NCBI RefSeq assembly: GCF_002251855.1
Contig: NZ_NOXW01000020.1
Span: 682,001-746,000, forward strand
Length of the DNA: 64,000 nt
Direction of reading: 5' to 3'
From: Rhodoferax sp. TH121
GTDB taxonomy: Bacteria; Pseudomonadota; Gammaproteobacteria; Burkholderiales; Burkholderiaceae_C
The position numbers and the translations under genes were made by a program. The first letter of the stretch is position 1, and each line of letters begins with the position of its first letter. The notes under the pieces are model-generated. The model searched no databases, was not told the origin of the DNA, and saw only the letters and a list, made by a program, of their open reading frames with translations. Shown one piece after another: positions 37,546 through 48,213 of this stretch.

Positions 37546-37584
37546 TTGGGCACAATCCCGAACTGTTGTACGCGAGACAAAAAC

Positions 37585-38958
37585 ATGAAACTATCCCTGC
37601 CAAATCCCCCCAAGGTCTGCTGGCCTCAGTGGATGCGCAATATGTTCAACCTGAACGACTCCCGCTGGGGCCGTGGAGATGATTCTTCTGCGCCTTCCGA
37701 GCGGCCAGAAGGCGCAGCACCGGAGAGCGATCCCCCCAAACCTGCGAATCCCCCGCAAACGCAACCAGACCGTCGCGGTGCCGCGCAGTCGGGCCCACCG
37801 GATCTCGACGAGTTGTGGCGGGATTTCAGCCGCAAGCTTGGCGGTTTGTTTGGTGGAGGCTCTGGTCCAAGGGGCGGCAACGGCGGTGCTTCGGGCGGCG
37901 GGTTTCAGCCCGACATGAAGAGCGCCGGGATTGGCGTGGGACTGATCCTGGGGGTTTTGGCCCTGATTTGGTTGGGTACTGGCTTCTTCATTGTGCAAGA
38001 AGGCCAGCAGGCTGTGATCACCCAGTTTGGCAAGTACAAGTCCACGGTCAATGCCGGTTTCAACTGGCGCCTGCCGTTTCCGATTGAAAAGCATGAGCTG
38101 GTGTTTGTCAGCCAGATCCGCTCGGTGGACGTGGGACGCGACACCGTGCTCAAGGCGACCGGACTGAAAGAGTCCGCCATGCTGACGGAGGATGAAAACA
38201 TTCTCGACATCAAGTTTGCTGTGCAATACCGTTTGAGTGACGCCCGCGCATTCCTGTTCGAGAGTAAAAACCCGAACGACGCTGTGGTGCAAGCTGCAGA
38301 AACTGCGGTACGCGAGGTCTTGGGCAAAATGAAAATGGACGCAGCCTTGTCAGAAGAGCGTGATCAGATTGCGCCACGCGTCCGTGCCCTGATGCAAACC
38401 ATCCTGGATCGCTACAAGGTGGGCGTGGAAATTGTGGGCATCAACTTGCAGCAAGGCGGCGTGCGTCCTCCTGAGCAAGTGCAGTCGTCTTTTGATGATG
38501 TGCTCAAGGCGGGCCAAGAGCGTGAGCGCGCCAAGAACGAGGCCGAGGCCTATGCGAATGATGTCGTGCCTCGCGCGGTGGGTACCGCATCGCGCTTGAA
38601 AGAGGAGGCGGATGCCTACAAGGCCCGTGTGGTCGCGCAAGCACAGGGTGATGCGCAGCGCTTCCGCTCGGTGTTAGCAGAGTACCAGAAGGCGCCTCAG
38701 GTCACCCGTGACCGCATGTACCTGGACACCATGCAACAAATCTATGGCAACGTGACCAAAGTGTTGGTGGAGTCTCGCCAAGGCAACAGCATGTTGTATT
38801 TGCCGCTCGAGAAAATTCTGCAGATGAATGCAGCCCCGGCTTCAGATGCATCAACACCTTCCACTGCCGCCCAGCCGGCTACCCCTGCCGCGCCCATTGT
38901 GAACAATGATGCCCGCAGCCGTGACGCTGCCCGCTCGCGCGAACGCGATTCCCGCTAG
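37585..38958 (+). CDS. hflK: HflK, SPFH-domain modulator of FtsH
   Basis: Membrane protein that with HflC forms a cage around the FtsH protease. 457 residues from ATG 37585. A later ATG at 37633 (MRNMFNLNDSRWGRG) is nearer the usual start and may be right. N-terminal Gly/Pro-rich cytoplasmic part, one membrane helix (IGVGLILGVLALIWLGTGFF), then the SPFH domain and a helical segment with AKNEAEAYANDV. The C-terminal tail is Ala/Pro/Arg-rich. Confidence 0.93.
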   Translation: MKLSLPNPPKVCWPQWMRNMFNLNDSRWGRGDDSSAPSERPEGAAPESDPPKPANPPQTQPDRRGAAQSGPPDLDELWRDFSRKLGGLFGGGSGPRGGNGGASGGGFQPDMKSAGIGVGLILGVLALIWLGTGFFIVQEGQQAVITQFGKYKSTVNAGFNWRLPFPIEKHELVFVSQIRSVDVGRDTVLKATGLKESAMLTEDENILDIKFAVQYRLSDARAFLFESKNPNDAVVQAAETAVREVLGKMKMDAALSEERDQIAPRVRALMQTILDRYKVGVEIVGINLQQGGVRPPEQVQSSFDDVLKAGQERERAKNEAEAYANDVVPRAVGTASRLKEEADAYKARVVAQAQGDAQRFRSVLAEYQKAPQVTRDRMYLDTMQQIYGNVTKVLVESRQGNSMLYLPLEKILQMNAAPASDASTPSTAAQPATPAAPIVNNDARSRDAARSRERDSR

Positions 38959-38967
38959 GACCCGACC

Positions 38968-39873
38968 ATGAACCGCATTGGATTTATTCTCTCTTCGCTG
39001 CTGGTGTTGCTGGCTTTGGCCAGCTCCACCTTGTTTGTGGTGGATCAGCGCCAATTTGGCGTGGTCTACGCCTTGGGTCAGATCAAAGAAGTTATTACCG
39101 AACCCGGTTTGAACTTCAAGCTGCCCCCGCCTTTCCAAAATGTTTCTTACATCGACAAACGACTGCTGACCTTGGACAGCACCGACGCTGAGCCGATGTT
39201 GACGGCGGAAAAGCAGCGTGTTGTGATCGACTGGTACGTACGTTGGCGCATCACAGAGCCAACCGAGTACATCCGCAACGTGGGCTTGAACGAAAGTGCG
39301 GGCGCCAGCCAGTTGAACCGCGTGGTGCGCAACGCTTTCCAAGAAGAAATCAACAAGCGTACGGTCAAAGAGCTGCTGTCGCTCAAGCGCGAAGCGCTGA
39401 TGGCTGACGTCAAGGCCGAGGTGCTGGACAAGGTCCGTGGCGCCAAGCCGTGGGGGGTAGATGTCGTGGATGTGCGCATTACGCGTGTGGACTATGTAGA
39501 GGCCATCACCGAGTCGGTGTACCGCCGTATGGAAGCTGAACGCAAACGCGTGGCCAATGAGTTGCGTTCCACCGGTGGTGCTGAGGGTGAAAAAATCCGT
39601 GCGGATGCAGACCGCCAGCGCGAAATCACCATCGCCAATGCCTACCGCGATGCCCAGAAGATCAAGGGTGAGGGCGATGCCGAAGCTGCGCGTATTTACG
39701 CCGAGGCGTTTGGCAAAGACCCACAGTTCGCCCAGTTCTACCGCAGCCTGGAGGCCTACAAGTCCAGCTTTGCGAACAAGAGTGACGTGATGGTGCTGGA
39801 CCCTTCGTCTTCCGAATTCTTCAAGGTGTTTCGCAACGGTGGTGGCAGCGGCCCCGGTGCTGCCAAGAAATAA
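38968..39873 (+). CDS. hflC: HflC, SPFH-domain modulator of FtsH
   Basis: Partner of HflK, 301 residues. N-terminal membrane helix (ILSSLLVLLALASSTLFVV), SPFH domain (DQRQFGVVYALGQIKEVI), then a long helix (RMEAERKRVANELRSTG). It ends in a short Gly-rich tail. Nine bases separate it from hflK. Confidence 0.95.
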   Translation: MNRIGFILSSLLVLLALASSTLFVVDQRQFGVVYALGQIKEVITEPGLNFKLPPPFQNVSYIDKRLLTLDSTDAEPMLTAEKQRVVIDWYVRWRITEPTEYIRNVGLNESAGASQLNRVVRNAFQEEINKRTVKELLSLKREALMADVKAEVLDKVRGAKPWGVDVVDVRITRVDYVEAITESVYRRMEAERKRVANELRSTGGAEGEKIRADADRQREITIANAYRDAQKIKGEGDAEAARIYAEAFGKDPQFAQFYRSLEAYKSSFANKSDVMVLDPSSSEFFKVFRNGGGSGPGAAKK

Positions 39874-39876
39874 GCC

Positions 39877-40068
39877 TTGAGCGCCGACACCCTGTGGATG
39901 GCGCTCGCCCTGGTGCTGGTGGTGGAGGGGCTTTTCCCTTTTCTGTCACCCGCCAGGTGGCGGCGCATGTTCACCCAGCTCTTGCAACTCAACGATGGCC
40001 AGATCCGCTTTTTCGGATTGGCGAGCATCTTGTTGGGCTTGTTGACGATTTGGTGGCTGCTGCCCTGA
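39877..40068 (+). CDS. DUF2065 family small membrane protein
   Basis: 63 residues with two membrane helices (LWMALALVLVVEGLFPFLS and FGLASILLGLLTIWWLL) joined by a basic loop (PARWRRMFTQLLQL). Same family as E. coli YjeT, which also follows hflC. Starts at TTG 39877, three bases past hflC; no ATG is available. Function unknown; a role near the HflKC-FtsH complex is suggested only by position. Confidence 0.82.
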   Translation: MSADTLWMALALVLVVEGLFPFLSPARWRRMFTQLLQLNDGQIRFFGLASILLGLLTIWWLLP

Positions 40069-40073
40069 AATCC

Positions 40074-40113
40074 GGGTCTCAAGCCCGGTAAAATCGCTGT
40101 TTTAACAGCCCCC
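40074..40113 (+). promoter_or_regulatory. Promoter-like region before hisZ
   Basis: A CCGGG/CCCGG hairpin (40074-40090) directly precedes GGTAAAAT, a plausible -10. GCTGTTTTAACAGC, a near-perfect 14-base palindrome, follows. This suggests separate initiation of hisZ-purA. Confidence 0.35.
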
Positions 40114-40122
40114 TCCAATTCC

Positions 40123-42659
<2,537 letters not shown>

Positions 42660-42675
42660 TGCTCCTTTTTTAAGT

Positions 42676-42731
42676 CAAATAGCCCTCTAGCCCCCGTAAA
42701 TACTGCGCAAGCAGCTATAAATTTAGGAGTA
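42676..42731 (-). repeat. Dispersed intergenic element, copy 4
   Basis: Minus-strand reading: TACTCCTAAA, then AGCTGCTTGCGCA, then GGGGGCTAGAGGG. It fills the gap between purA and the phosphoribosyltransferase gene. Its terminal TACTCCTA read on the plus strand is TAGGAGTA, the Shine-Dalgarno of the next gene. Confidence 0.8.
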
Positions 42732-42736
42732 TTCTG

Positions 42737-43261
42737 ATGTTGACAGAAGACGGCAAGCACCTCTATGTGAGCTACGACGAGTACCACAACCTGATCGAAA
42801 AACTCGCCATCAAGGTGTTTCAGTCGGGTTGGGAGTTCGACACCATCCTGTGCCTGGCCCGTGGTGGCATGCGGCCTGGCGACATCCTGTCGCGCGTGTT
42901 CGACAAGCCCTTGGCCATCATGTCCACCAGCTCATACCGTGCCGAAGCCGGCACGCAACAAGGCAATCTGGACATTGCGCGCTTCATCACCACCCCCAAG
43001 GGTGAGATCGCTGGGCGTGTGCTGCTGGTCGATGACCTGGCTGACTCTGGCCACACGCTCAATGCGGTGATCAACCAGCTCAAGAACAATTACAAGCCCA
43101 TCACCGAGCTGCGTAGCGCCGTGATCTGGACCAAGGCGGTTTCGGTGTTCACACCGGACTACTCGGTTGAATTCCTGCCCACCAACCCCTGGATTCACCA
43201 GCCTTTTGAGGGCTATGACTCGCTGCGTCCGCAGCAATTGATCCAGAAATGGAGCGTGTAG
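42737..43261 (+). CDS. Phosphoribosyltransferase (purine/xanthine type)
   Basis: 174-residue type I PRTase. The PRPP loop VLLVDDLADSGHTL is at about residues 95-108. An earlier CLARGGMRPGDIL and a later hood segment (VEFLPTNPWIHQPFEGYDS) resemble xanthine/hypoxanthine PRTases. It follows purA on the same strand, consistent with purine salvage. Its ribosome site TAGGAG at 42724-42729 lies in the end of repeat copy 4. Confidence 0.88.
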   Translation: MLTEDGKHLYVSYDEYHNLIEKLAIKVFQSGWEFDTILCLARGGMRPGDILSRVFDKPLAIMSTSSYRAEAGTQQGNLDIARFITTPKGEIAGRVLLVDDLADSGHTLNAVINQLKNNYKPITELRSAVIWTKAVSVFTPDYSVEFLPTNPWIHQPFEGYDSLRPQQLIQKWSV

Positions 43262-43315
43262 AGCCCCCACGCTCTACCGCTGCGCGGGTCGCTGCCCCCC
43301 ACGGGGGCTAATTTT
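43262..43315 (+). terminator. GC-rich intergenic repeat/terminator after the PRTase gene
   Basis: GCCCCC-CAC-GGGGGC (43294-43308) is followed by TAATTTT, a reasonable intrinsic terminator. The preceding segment (GAGCCCCCACGCTC, CCGCTGCGCGGGTCGC) resembles a second dispersed intergenic motif that I associate with Comamonadaceae genomes; only one copy is in this window. Confidence 0.55.
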
Positions 43316-43365
43316 GCTTGGGGCGGCCCGGCGCAAAATTGTCTTTTTCTCCGAGAGCTTTTCCC

Positions 43366-44571
43366 ATGACCCAGCAGATCACCGATCTGATCCACCACCC
43401 CTACGTTCCCCCCGAGGGCTTTGAAGCGCCGCAGCCCGGCGTTTTCAAGGCTTCGACCGTGTTCTTTCCGACTGTGGCCGCCATGCGCAGCCGTGAGTGG
43501 AAAGACAAGTCCGCCTACACCTACGGCCTGCACGGCACACCGACCAGCTACGCGCTGGAAGAACGTTTGGCCACGCTCGAAGGTGGCAGGCAGTGTTTGC
43601 TGGTGCCCAGCGGTTTGGCTGCGTTGGGTCTGGTGGCTTTGTCCCTGCTCAAGAGCGGTGATGAAGTGCTGTTGCCCGACAACGTGTATGGCCCCAACAA
43701 GTCGTTGGTCGAGGGCGAGTTGATGGGCTGGGGCATCACGCACCAGTACTACAACCCCATGGACCCCGAGGACCTAGAGGCACAAATCTCCAGCCGCACC
43801 AAGCTGGTCTGGCTGGAAGCAGCTGGCTCCGTGTCGCTGGAGTTTCCCAATCTGGTGGAGATGGTGCGCATTTGCCAGCGCCGCAAAGTGCTGACCGCGC
43901 TGGACAACACCTGGGGCGCAGGCCTGGCCTTTTGTCCGTTTGACCTCGTACCAGGCGCCAGCCCGGCCGTGGGTGTCGATGTCTCCGCCCACGCGCTGAC
44001 CAAATACCCTAGCGGCGGCGGTGATGTCCTGATGGGTAGCGTCATCACGCGCGACGCTGGCTTGCATCTCAAACTCAAGCTCACCCACATGCGCTTTGGC
44101 ATTGGTGTGGGCATGAACGATGTGGAACTGGTGCTGCGCTCCCTGCCCAGCATCGCCTTGCGCTACCGCGCCCACGACGCAACCACCCGCGCTTTGGCGA
44201 CCTGGGCGCAGACGCAGCCTGAGTTTGTGCAGGTGCTACATCCGGCGCTTGAAGAGTCTCCCGGCCACGCGCACTGGAAGGCCCTGTGCGGTGGTGCCGA
44301 GGGCACGGCAGCCGGCTTGTTCAGCGTCATTCTGGACCAGCGCTTCACCCAGGCGCAGACCGATGCGTTCTGCGACGCCCTCAAGCTCTTCCGCCTGGGT
44401 TACAGCTGGGGCGGGCCCATCAGCTTGGTGGTGCCTTACGAGCTGGAAACCATGCGCAGCGGTTGGCCAGCGCATTTGCTGCCCGGCACCTTGGTACGTT
44501 TTTCCATTGGCCTGGAAGACGTGGCCGACCTGCAGGCCGACATTGCGCAAGCGCTGAACGTGCTGCGCTGA
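43366..44571 (+). CDS. metC: Cystathionine beta-lyase
   Basis: PLP enzyme of the Cys/Met-metabolism family that cleaves cystathionine to homocysteine, pyruvate and ammonia. 401 residues. The PLP lysine is Lys213 in ALTKYPSGGGD. The ALEERLATLEGG and LDNTWGAGLAF segments fit bacterial MetC better than gamma-lyase. Start ATG 43366. A 7-bp stem follows the stop. Confidence 0.9.
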   Translation: MTQQITDLIHHPYVPPEGFEAPQPGVFKASTVFFPTVAAMRSREWKDKSAYTYGLHGTPTSYALEERLATLEGGRQCLLVPSGLAALGLVALSLLKSGDEVLLPDNVYGPNKSLVEGELMGWGITHQYYNPMDPEDLEAQISSRTKLVWLEAAGSVSLEFPNLVEMVRICQRRKVLTALDNTWGAGLAFCPFDLVPGASPAVGVDVSAHALTKYPSGGGDVLMGSVITRDAGLHLKLKLTHMRFGIGVGMNDVELVLRSLPSIALRYRAHDATTRALATWAQTQPEFVQVLHPALEESPGHAHWKALCGGAEGTAAGLFSVILDQRFTQAQTDAFCDALKLFRLGYSWGGPISLVVPYELETMRSGWPAHLLPGTLVRFSIGLEDVADLQADIAQALNVLR

Positions 44572-44576
44572 GCCAA

Positions 44577-44605
44577 CCAGGCGCAGCTGCCGGGTGTTCG
44601 CCTGG
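44577..44605 (+). terminator. Hairpin after metC
   Basis: CCAGGCG and CGCCTGG pair perfectly around a 15-base loop, five bases after the metC stop. No immediate T-run follows (GTGTTTT is 13 bases later), so it is a weak terminator call. Confidence 0.35.
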
Positions 44606-44660
44606 CATCTGCGTGTTTTCCTCAGTAGGCAAGGGGCCGCAGCGTCTTTAAGCTGTGGCC

Positions 44661-45515
44661 ATGCAGCCCTCGCCCCCCCCAGAGTCTCCCGAGCAAAGTC
44701 TCCCCGTGATGGCACAGCCGTATGTGCCACCGCCTTCCGACGCACCGCGCAAGACCATTGTTGCGCTGGGCTGGGTGCAGCCTTTTGTCTGGCTGCGCAA
44801 GGGCGGAGCGGACCTGATGGCGCACCCCGGCATCGCCGCCTTTTACGGCGTGGCCTTTTGCACCATGGCCATCGTGCTGGCCGCAGTGTTTCGCTCCAAG
44901 CCTGAATACACCATGTCGATCGCCTCAGGCTGCCTGCTGGTGGGGCCGTTTTTGGCCATGGGCCTGTACGAGGTGAGTCGTCGGCGAGAACTGGGCATTG
45001 CGCCGGAACTCGGGGCGTCGGTCACCTGCTGGGACCGCCACCTGGGCAGCATGGGCCTGCTGGTCTTGGTGCTGGTGGTGCTGGAGCTGCTGTGGGGCAG
45101 GGCGTCACTGGTGGTGTTTGCCGTGTTCTTCAACACCGGCATGCCATCCACCACCGGGGTGCTGGAGGCGGTATTCAACCCGCAGAATTGGGAATTTGTG
45201 GCTGCCTATGCGGCAGTGGGTGGCGCGTTTGCCATGTTGGTCTTCTCCACGGCGGTGGTCTCCATCCCCATGATTCTGGACCGCGATACCGATGCCATCT
45301 CCGCCGCCATCACCAGCCTGGAGGTGGTGTTCCACAACACCGGCGTAATGGTGCTGTGGGGGCTGTTGCTCACCGCGTTGGTGGTGTTGGCCATGTTGCT
45401 GCCCTGGAGTCTGGGCTTGGTGGTGGTGGGGCCTTGGCTCGGCCACGCCAGTTGGCACGCCTACCGTGGCGCCGTGCAATGGCCCGGGGATGTTACAGTG
45501 GCTTCCACACATTGA
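44661..45515 (+). CDS. DUF2189 integral membrane protein
   Basis: 284 residues, about six membrane helices (for example GIAAFYGVAFCTMAIVLAAVF, LLVLVLVVLELLW, GLLLTALVVLAML). It starts with a Pro-rich cytoplasmic segment. The pattern VFRSKPEYTMSIASGCLLVGPFLA fits the DUF2189 family of unknown function, found in cytochrome-rich proteobacteria. ATG 44661 preferred over the GTG two codons upstream. Confidence 0.85.
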   Translation: MQPSPPPESPEQSLPVMAQPYVPPPSDAPRKTIVALGWVQPFVWLRKGGADLMAHPGIAAFYGVAFCTMAIVLAAVFRSKPEYTMSIASGCLLVGPFLAMGLYEVSRRRELGIAPELGASVTCWDRHLGSMGLLVLVLVVLELLWGRASLVVFAVFFNTGMPSTTGVLEAVFNPQNWEFVAAYAAVGGAFAMLVFSTAVVSIPMILDRDTDAISAAITSLEVVFHNTGVMVLWGLLLTALVVLAMLLPWSLGLVVVGPWLGHASWHAYRGAVQWPGDVTVASTH

Positions 45516-45524
45516 AAGAACACC

Positions 45525-45707
45525 TTGGCAACACCCAATTACGGTTACGAAAAACGTCAGAAAGAACTGGCCAAAAAGAAGAAGAAAGAAGACAAGCTCA
45601 AGAGCAAAGCCGAGCGCAAGCAGCTCGGCGAGATGCCCGAGTCCGAGGGCACTGACGAAGCATCCGACTCCCCTGCGCCTGACGCTGCGGGCAGCGACAA
45701 CACCTGA
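45525..45707 (+). CDS. Small lysine-rich conserved protein
   Basis: 60 residues. A very basic first half (YEKRQKELAKKKKKEDKLKS) and an acidic, Ser/Asp-rich tail (PESEGTDEASDSPAPDAAGS). Homologues with the same beginning are common in Burkholderiales but have no known role; the charge pattern suggests nucleic-acid or ribosome contact. Starts at TTG 45525, nine bases after the DUF2189 gene. Confidence 0.7.
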   Translation: MATPNYGYEKRQKELAKKKKKEDKLKSKAERKQLGEMPESEGTDEASDSPAPDAAGSDNT

Positions 45708-45749
45708 GGCCGCGCCTCAGACTCCCCCAACTGTTTACGCCTGGCGCTT

Positions 45750-46805
45750 TTAGTGCGCCAACAAGGCCTTGGCCACCGCTTGCATCGCTTGCGGTGAGCG
45801 CTCTGTTGCCTCAATGCTGCGGGCCGTGCCGAAATGCCGAAAGTTGTTCTGCATGGACTTGAGGTAACTCGGGTCGTAGTGCTGGGTCAGCAGGTCTTGC
45901 ACCACGGGGCGGAAGTCGCCAGCCGCCACCAGGTCTTTCCAGCCTTGCACCACCACCTTGCCACGGAAGTCGGCCATCACGTCCAGCCGTTGGCAAAAGT
46001 AGGCCGTGTCCTGCACCAGGTGGTGGTAATCCTCCAGCAGCAGCGCGATGCGCTCTGCCGTGGGCAGGCTCAGCTGGATACAGGGGCTGTTGTGCATGCG
46101 CTCCACCAGCGCTGTTGGCAGGGTCAGGTTGCCAATCTTTTTGCTTTCGCTCTCCACATACACGGGCTGGCTGGCGTCGAACTTGCGTAGGGCGTCCCAC
46201 ACCAGCGTGTCAAAGCGTTTTTGGGTGGGCTGTGGCAGGCCAGGTACGGCGCCCAAGAGGGAGCTGCGGTGGTTGGCCAGGCCTTCCAGGTCCAGCACCT
46301 GCGCGCCCTCGGCCGCCAGGGCGTGCAACAGGCGGGTTTTGCCACAGCCCGTGGTACCGCATACCACCTCAAACTGCAGGCGCTGGGCCTGCAGCACGGT
46401 GTCCTCCAGCATGGCGGCGCGAAAGGCCTTGTAGCCGCCTTCCACCAGCGTGACCTTGAAACCAATCTGGTCCAGCACCAAGCTGAGCGAGCCGCTGCGC
46501 TGGCCGCCGCGCCAGCAGTAGGTCAGCGGCGCCCAGTGTTTGGGTTTGTCCAGCGCGTGGGCTTCGATGTTGCCGGCGATGTTGCGTGCCGCCAGGATGC
46601 CGCCCAGTTTGCGCGCCTCAAACGGGCTGACCTGCTTGTACATGGTGCCCACAGTCACGCGCTCGTCATCGTGCAGCGTGGGCCAGTTTTGCGCACCGGG
46701 GAGGTGGTCCAGCGCATATTCACCCTCGCTGCGCGCATCAATCACCGCGTCAAACTGATCCAGTTGGGCCAGTGCCTGGGCGGCCGGCATCAATTTCAAA
46801 CTCAT
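45750..46805 (-). CDS. mnmH: tRNA 2-selenouridine synthase
   Basis: Replaces sulfur of 2-thiouridine with selenium at the wobble position of certain tRNAs, through a geranylated intermediate (also called SelU/YbbB). 351 residues. The N-terminal rhodanese domain has the catalytic Cys97 in TYCWRGGQ. A P-loop domain follows (GTTGCGKTRLLHALAAEG). It requires selenophosphate from SelD; no selD, selA or selB lies in the window. It converges on the lysine-rich gene. Confidence 0.93.
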   Translation of the reverse strand: MSLKLMPAAQALAQLDQFDAVIDARSEGEYALDHLPGAQNWPTLHDDERVTVGTMYKQVSPFEARKLGGILAARNIAGNIEAHALDKPKHWAPLTYCWRGGQRSGSLSLVLDQIGFKVTLVEGGYKAFRAAMLEDTVLQAQRLQFEVVCGTTGCGKTRLLHALAAEGAQVLDLEGLANHRSSLLGAVPGLPQPTQKRFDTLVWDALRKFDASQPVYVESESKKIGNLTLPTALVERMHNSPCIQLSLPTAERIALLLEDYHHLVQDTAYFCQRLDVMADFRGKVVVQGWKDLVAAGDFRPVVQDLLTQHYDPSYLKSMQNNFRHFGTARSIEATERSPQAMQAVAKALLAH

Positions 46806-46811
46806 GAGGGC

Positions 46812-47453
46812 CTAGCGCAGCAGCGCGCGCACGGCGGGCCACATGGTGTTCAGGATGGTCGGGTGCGCCGACTCGTTGGGGTGGATGCGGTCGGCCTGGA
46901 ACAGTTTGGCCGCGTTGGATACGTCCGCCACGCCCTTCAGCAAAAACGGCACCAAGGCGGCCTTGTTGGCCTTGGCCACGGTGGCGAAGGTGTCGCTGAA
47001 GCGCTTGGTGTAGTCCTGCCCGTAGTTGGGTGGCACCTGCATGCCTGCCAGCAATACCTTGGCACCGGCGGCCTGGGCGGCCTGGGTCATGGCTTGCAGG
47101 TTGTCTTGCGTCATGGCCAGTGGCAGGCCGCGCAAGGCGTCGTTGCCGCCCAGTTCAATCACCACCACTGTAGGCTTGTGCTGGGCCAGCAGTGCGGGCA
47201 AGCGGGAGCGGCCACCCGAGGTGGTGTCGCCGCTGATGCTGGCGTTCACCACCTTAGTTTGCGGGCTCTCCTTGGCCAGGCGTTGCTCCATGAGCGCCAC
47301 CCAGCCGGTGCCGCGCTTGAGGCCGTATTCGGCACTGAGCGAGTCGCCCACCACCAAAATGGTGTGTGGCTTGGCCTGCGCCAGAGAAGCCCCTGCAAAT
47401 CCCGCCAAAATAAGCAGCGCGATACAGTGTCGTCGAACTACAGAGAGCCCCAT
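46812..47453 (-). CDS. tesA: Arylesterase / acyl-CoA thioesterase I, GDSL type
   Basis: Periplasmic SGNH hydrolase, 213 residues. Signal peptide ALLILAGFAGASLAQA, then Ser38 in VVGDSLSAEYG (block I), ELGGNDALRG (block III) and DRIHPNESAH (block V, catalytic Asp/His). The ATG at 47453 lies in a CATG shared with the ybbA start on the other strand; an alternative ATG at 47465 would overlap more. tesA and ybbA are also divergent neighbours in E. coli. Confidence 0.93.
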   Translation of the reverse strand: MGLSVVRRHCIALLILAGFAGASLAQAKPHTILVVGDSLSAEYGLKRGTGWVALMEQRLAKESPQTKVVNASISGDTTSGGRSRLPALLAQHKPTVVVIELGGNDALRGLPLAMTQDNLQAMTQAAQAAGAKVLLAGMQVPPNYGQDYTKRFSDTFATVAKANKAALVPFLLKGVADVSNAAKLFQADRIHPNESAHPTILNTMWPAVRALLR

Positions 47454-48141
47454 GTCTGATTCCATCATTTCGGTTGACCATGTTTTCAAGGCGGTGACTG
47501 ATTCCACCGGCACGCTGGAGATCCTGCGCGACATTGATTTTGCACTCAAAGCCCGCGAGACCGCGGCCATCGTCGGAGCATCCGGGTCTGGCAAGAGCAC
47601 ATTGCTCTCTATCATCGCCGGGCTAGACACCCCCACCAGTGGCACCGTGCGCCTAGCCGGGCACGACATATTTGCCATCGACGAAGACGCCCGCGCCGCG
47701 CTTCGCGCCAAGCAGGTGGGTTTTGTGTTTCAGAGTTTTCAGCTGCTGGGCAACCTCACGGCGCTAGAAAATGTGATGCTGCCGCTGGAACTGGATGGCC
47801 GCAAAGACGCCCGCAGCGCCGCCACCGAGATGTTGGCCCGCGTGGGCTTGTCGCAGCGCCTCAATTCGTACCCCAAGGTGCTGAGCGGTGGCGAGCAGCA
47901 GCGCGTGGCGCTGGCGCGTGCCTTTGTGGTGAAGCCTGCCGTGCTGCTGGCCGACGAACCCACCGGCAGCCTGGACTTCGCCACCGGCGAAAAAATCATG
48001 GAGCTGATGTTTGACCTGAACCGCGAACAGGGAACGACCCTGGTGCTGGTCACCCACGACCGCGGCATTGCCGCCCGCTGCGACCGCCGCATCACCATCG
48101 AGGCGGGCAGGGTGGTCGCAGAGCCGGTGGCTGAGGTTTAA
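47452..48141 (+). CDS. ybbA: ABC transporter ATP-binding protein, YbbA/LolD type
   Basis: 229 residues. Walker A GASGSGKST at 42-50, Q-loop in FVFQSFQLLGNLT, signature LSGGEQQRVALARA from about residue 144, Walker B LLADEPTGSLD, and H-loop VTHD. It belongs to the MacB/LolD-like class that normally works with a large FtsX-type permease (YbbP in E. coli). No permease gene follows here; the next gene is a 2OG oxygenase. Its start codon overlaps that of tesA by two bases on the opposite strand. Confidence 0.93.
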   Translation: MSDSIISVDHVFKAVTDSTGTLEILRDIDFALKARETAAIVGASGSGKSTLLSIIAGLDTPTSGTVRLAGHDIFAIDEDARAALRAKQVGFVFQSFQLLGNLTALENVMLPLELDGRKDARSAATEMLARVGLSQRLNSYPKVLSGGEQQRVALARAFVVKPAVLLADEPTGSLDFATGEKIMELMFDLNREQGTTLVLVTHDRGIAARCDRRITIEAGRVVAEPVAEV

Positions 48142-48199
48142 GCCATTTTGGCCTCTAGAGCCCGTGGATATTGCGCGAACAGCTCCTGAAAACGTAGCA
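48142..48199 (-). repeat. Dispersed intergenic element, copy 5
   Basis: Minus-strand reading: TGCTACG, then AGGAGCTGTTCGCGCAATA, then GGGCTCTAGAGGCC and AAAATGGC. It begins at the base after the ybbA stop codon. It is the copy most like the coding copy 6 (both have AGGAGCT, TTCGCGCAATAT). Confidence 0.8.
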
Positions 48200-48213
48200 A
48201 ACATGGTGCCTTT

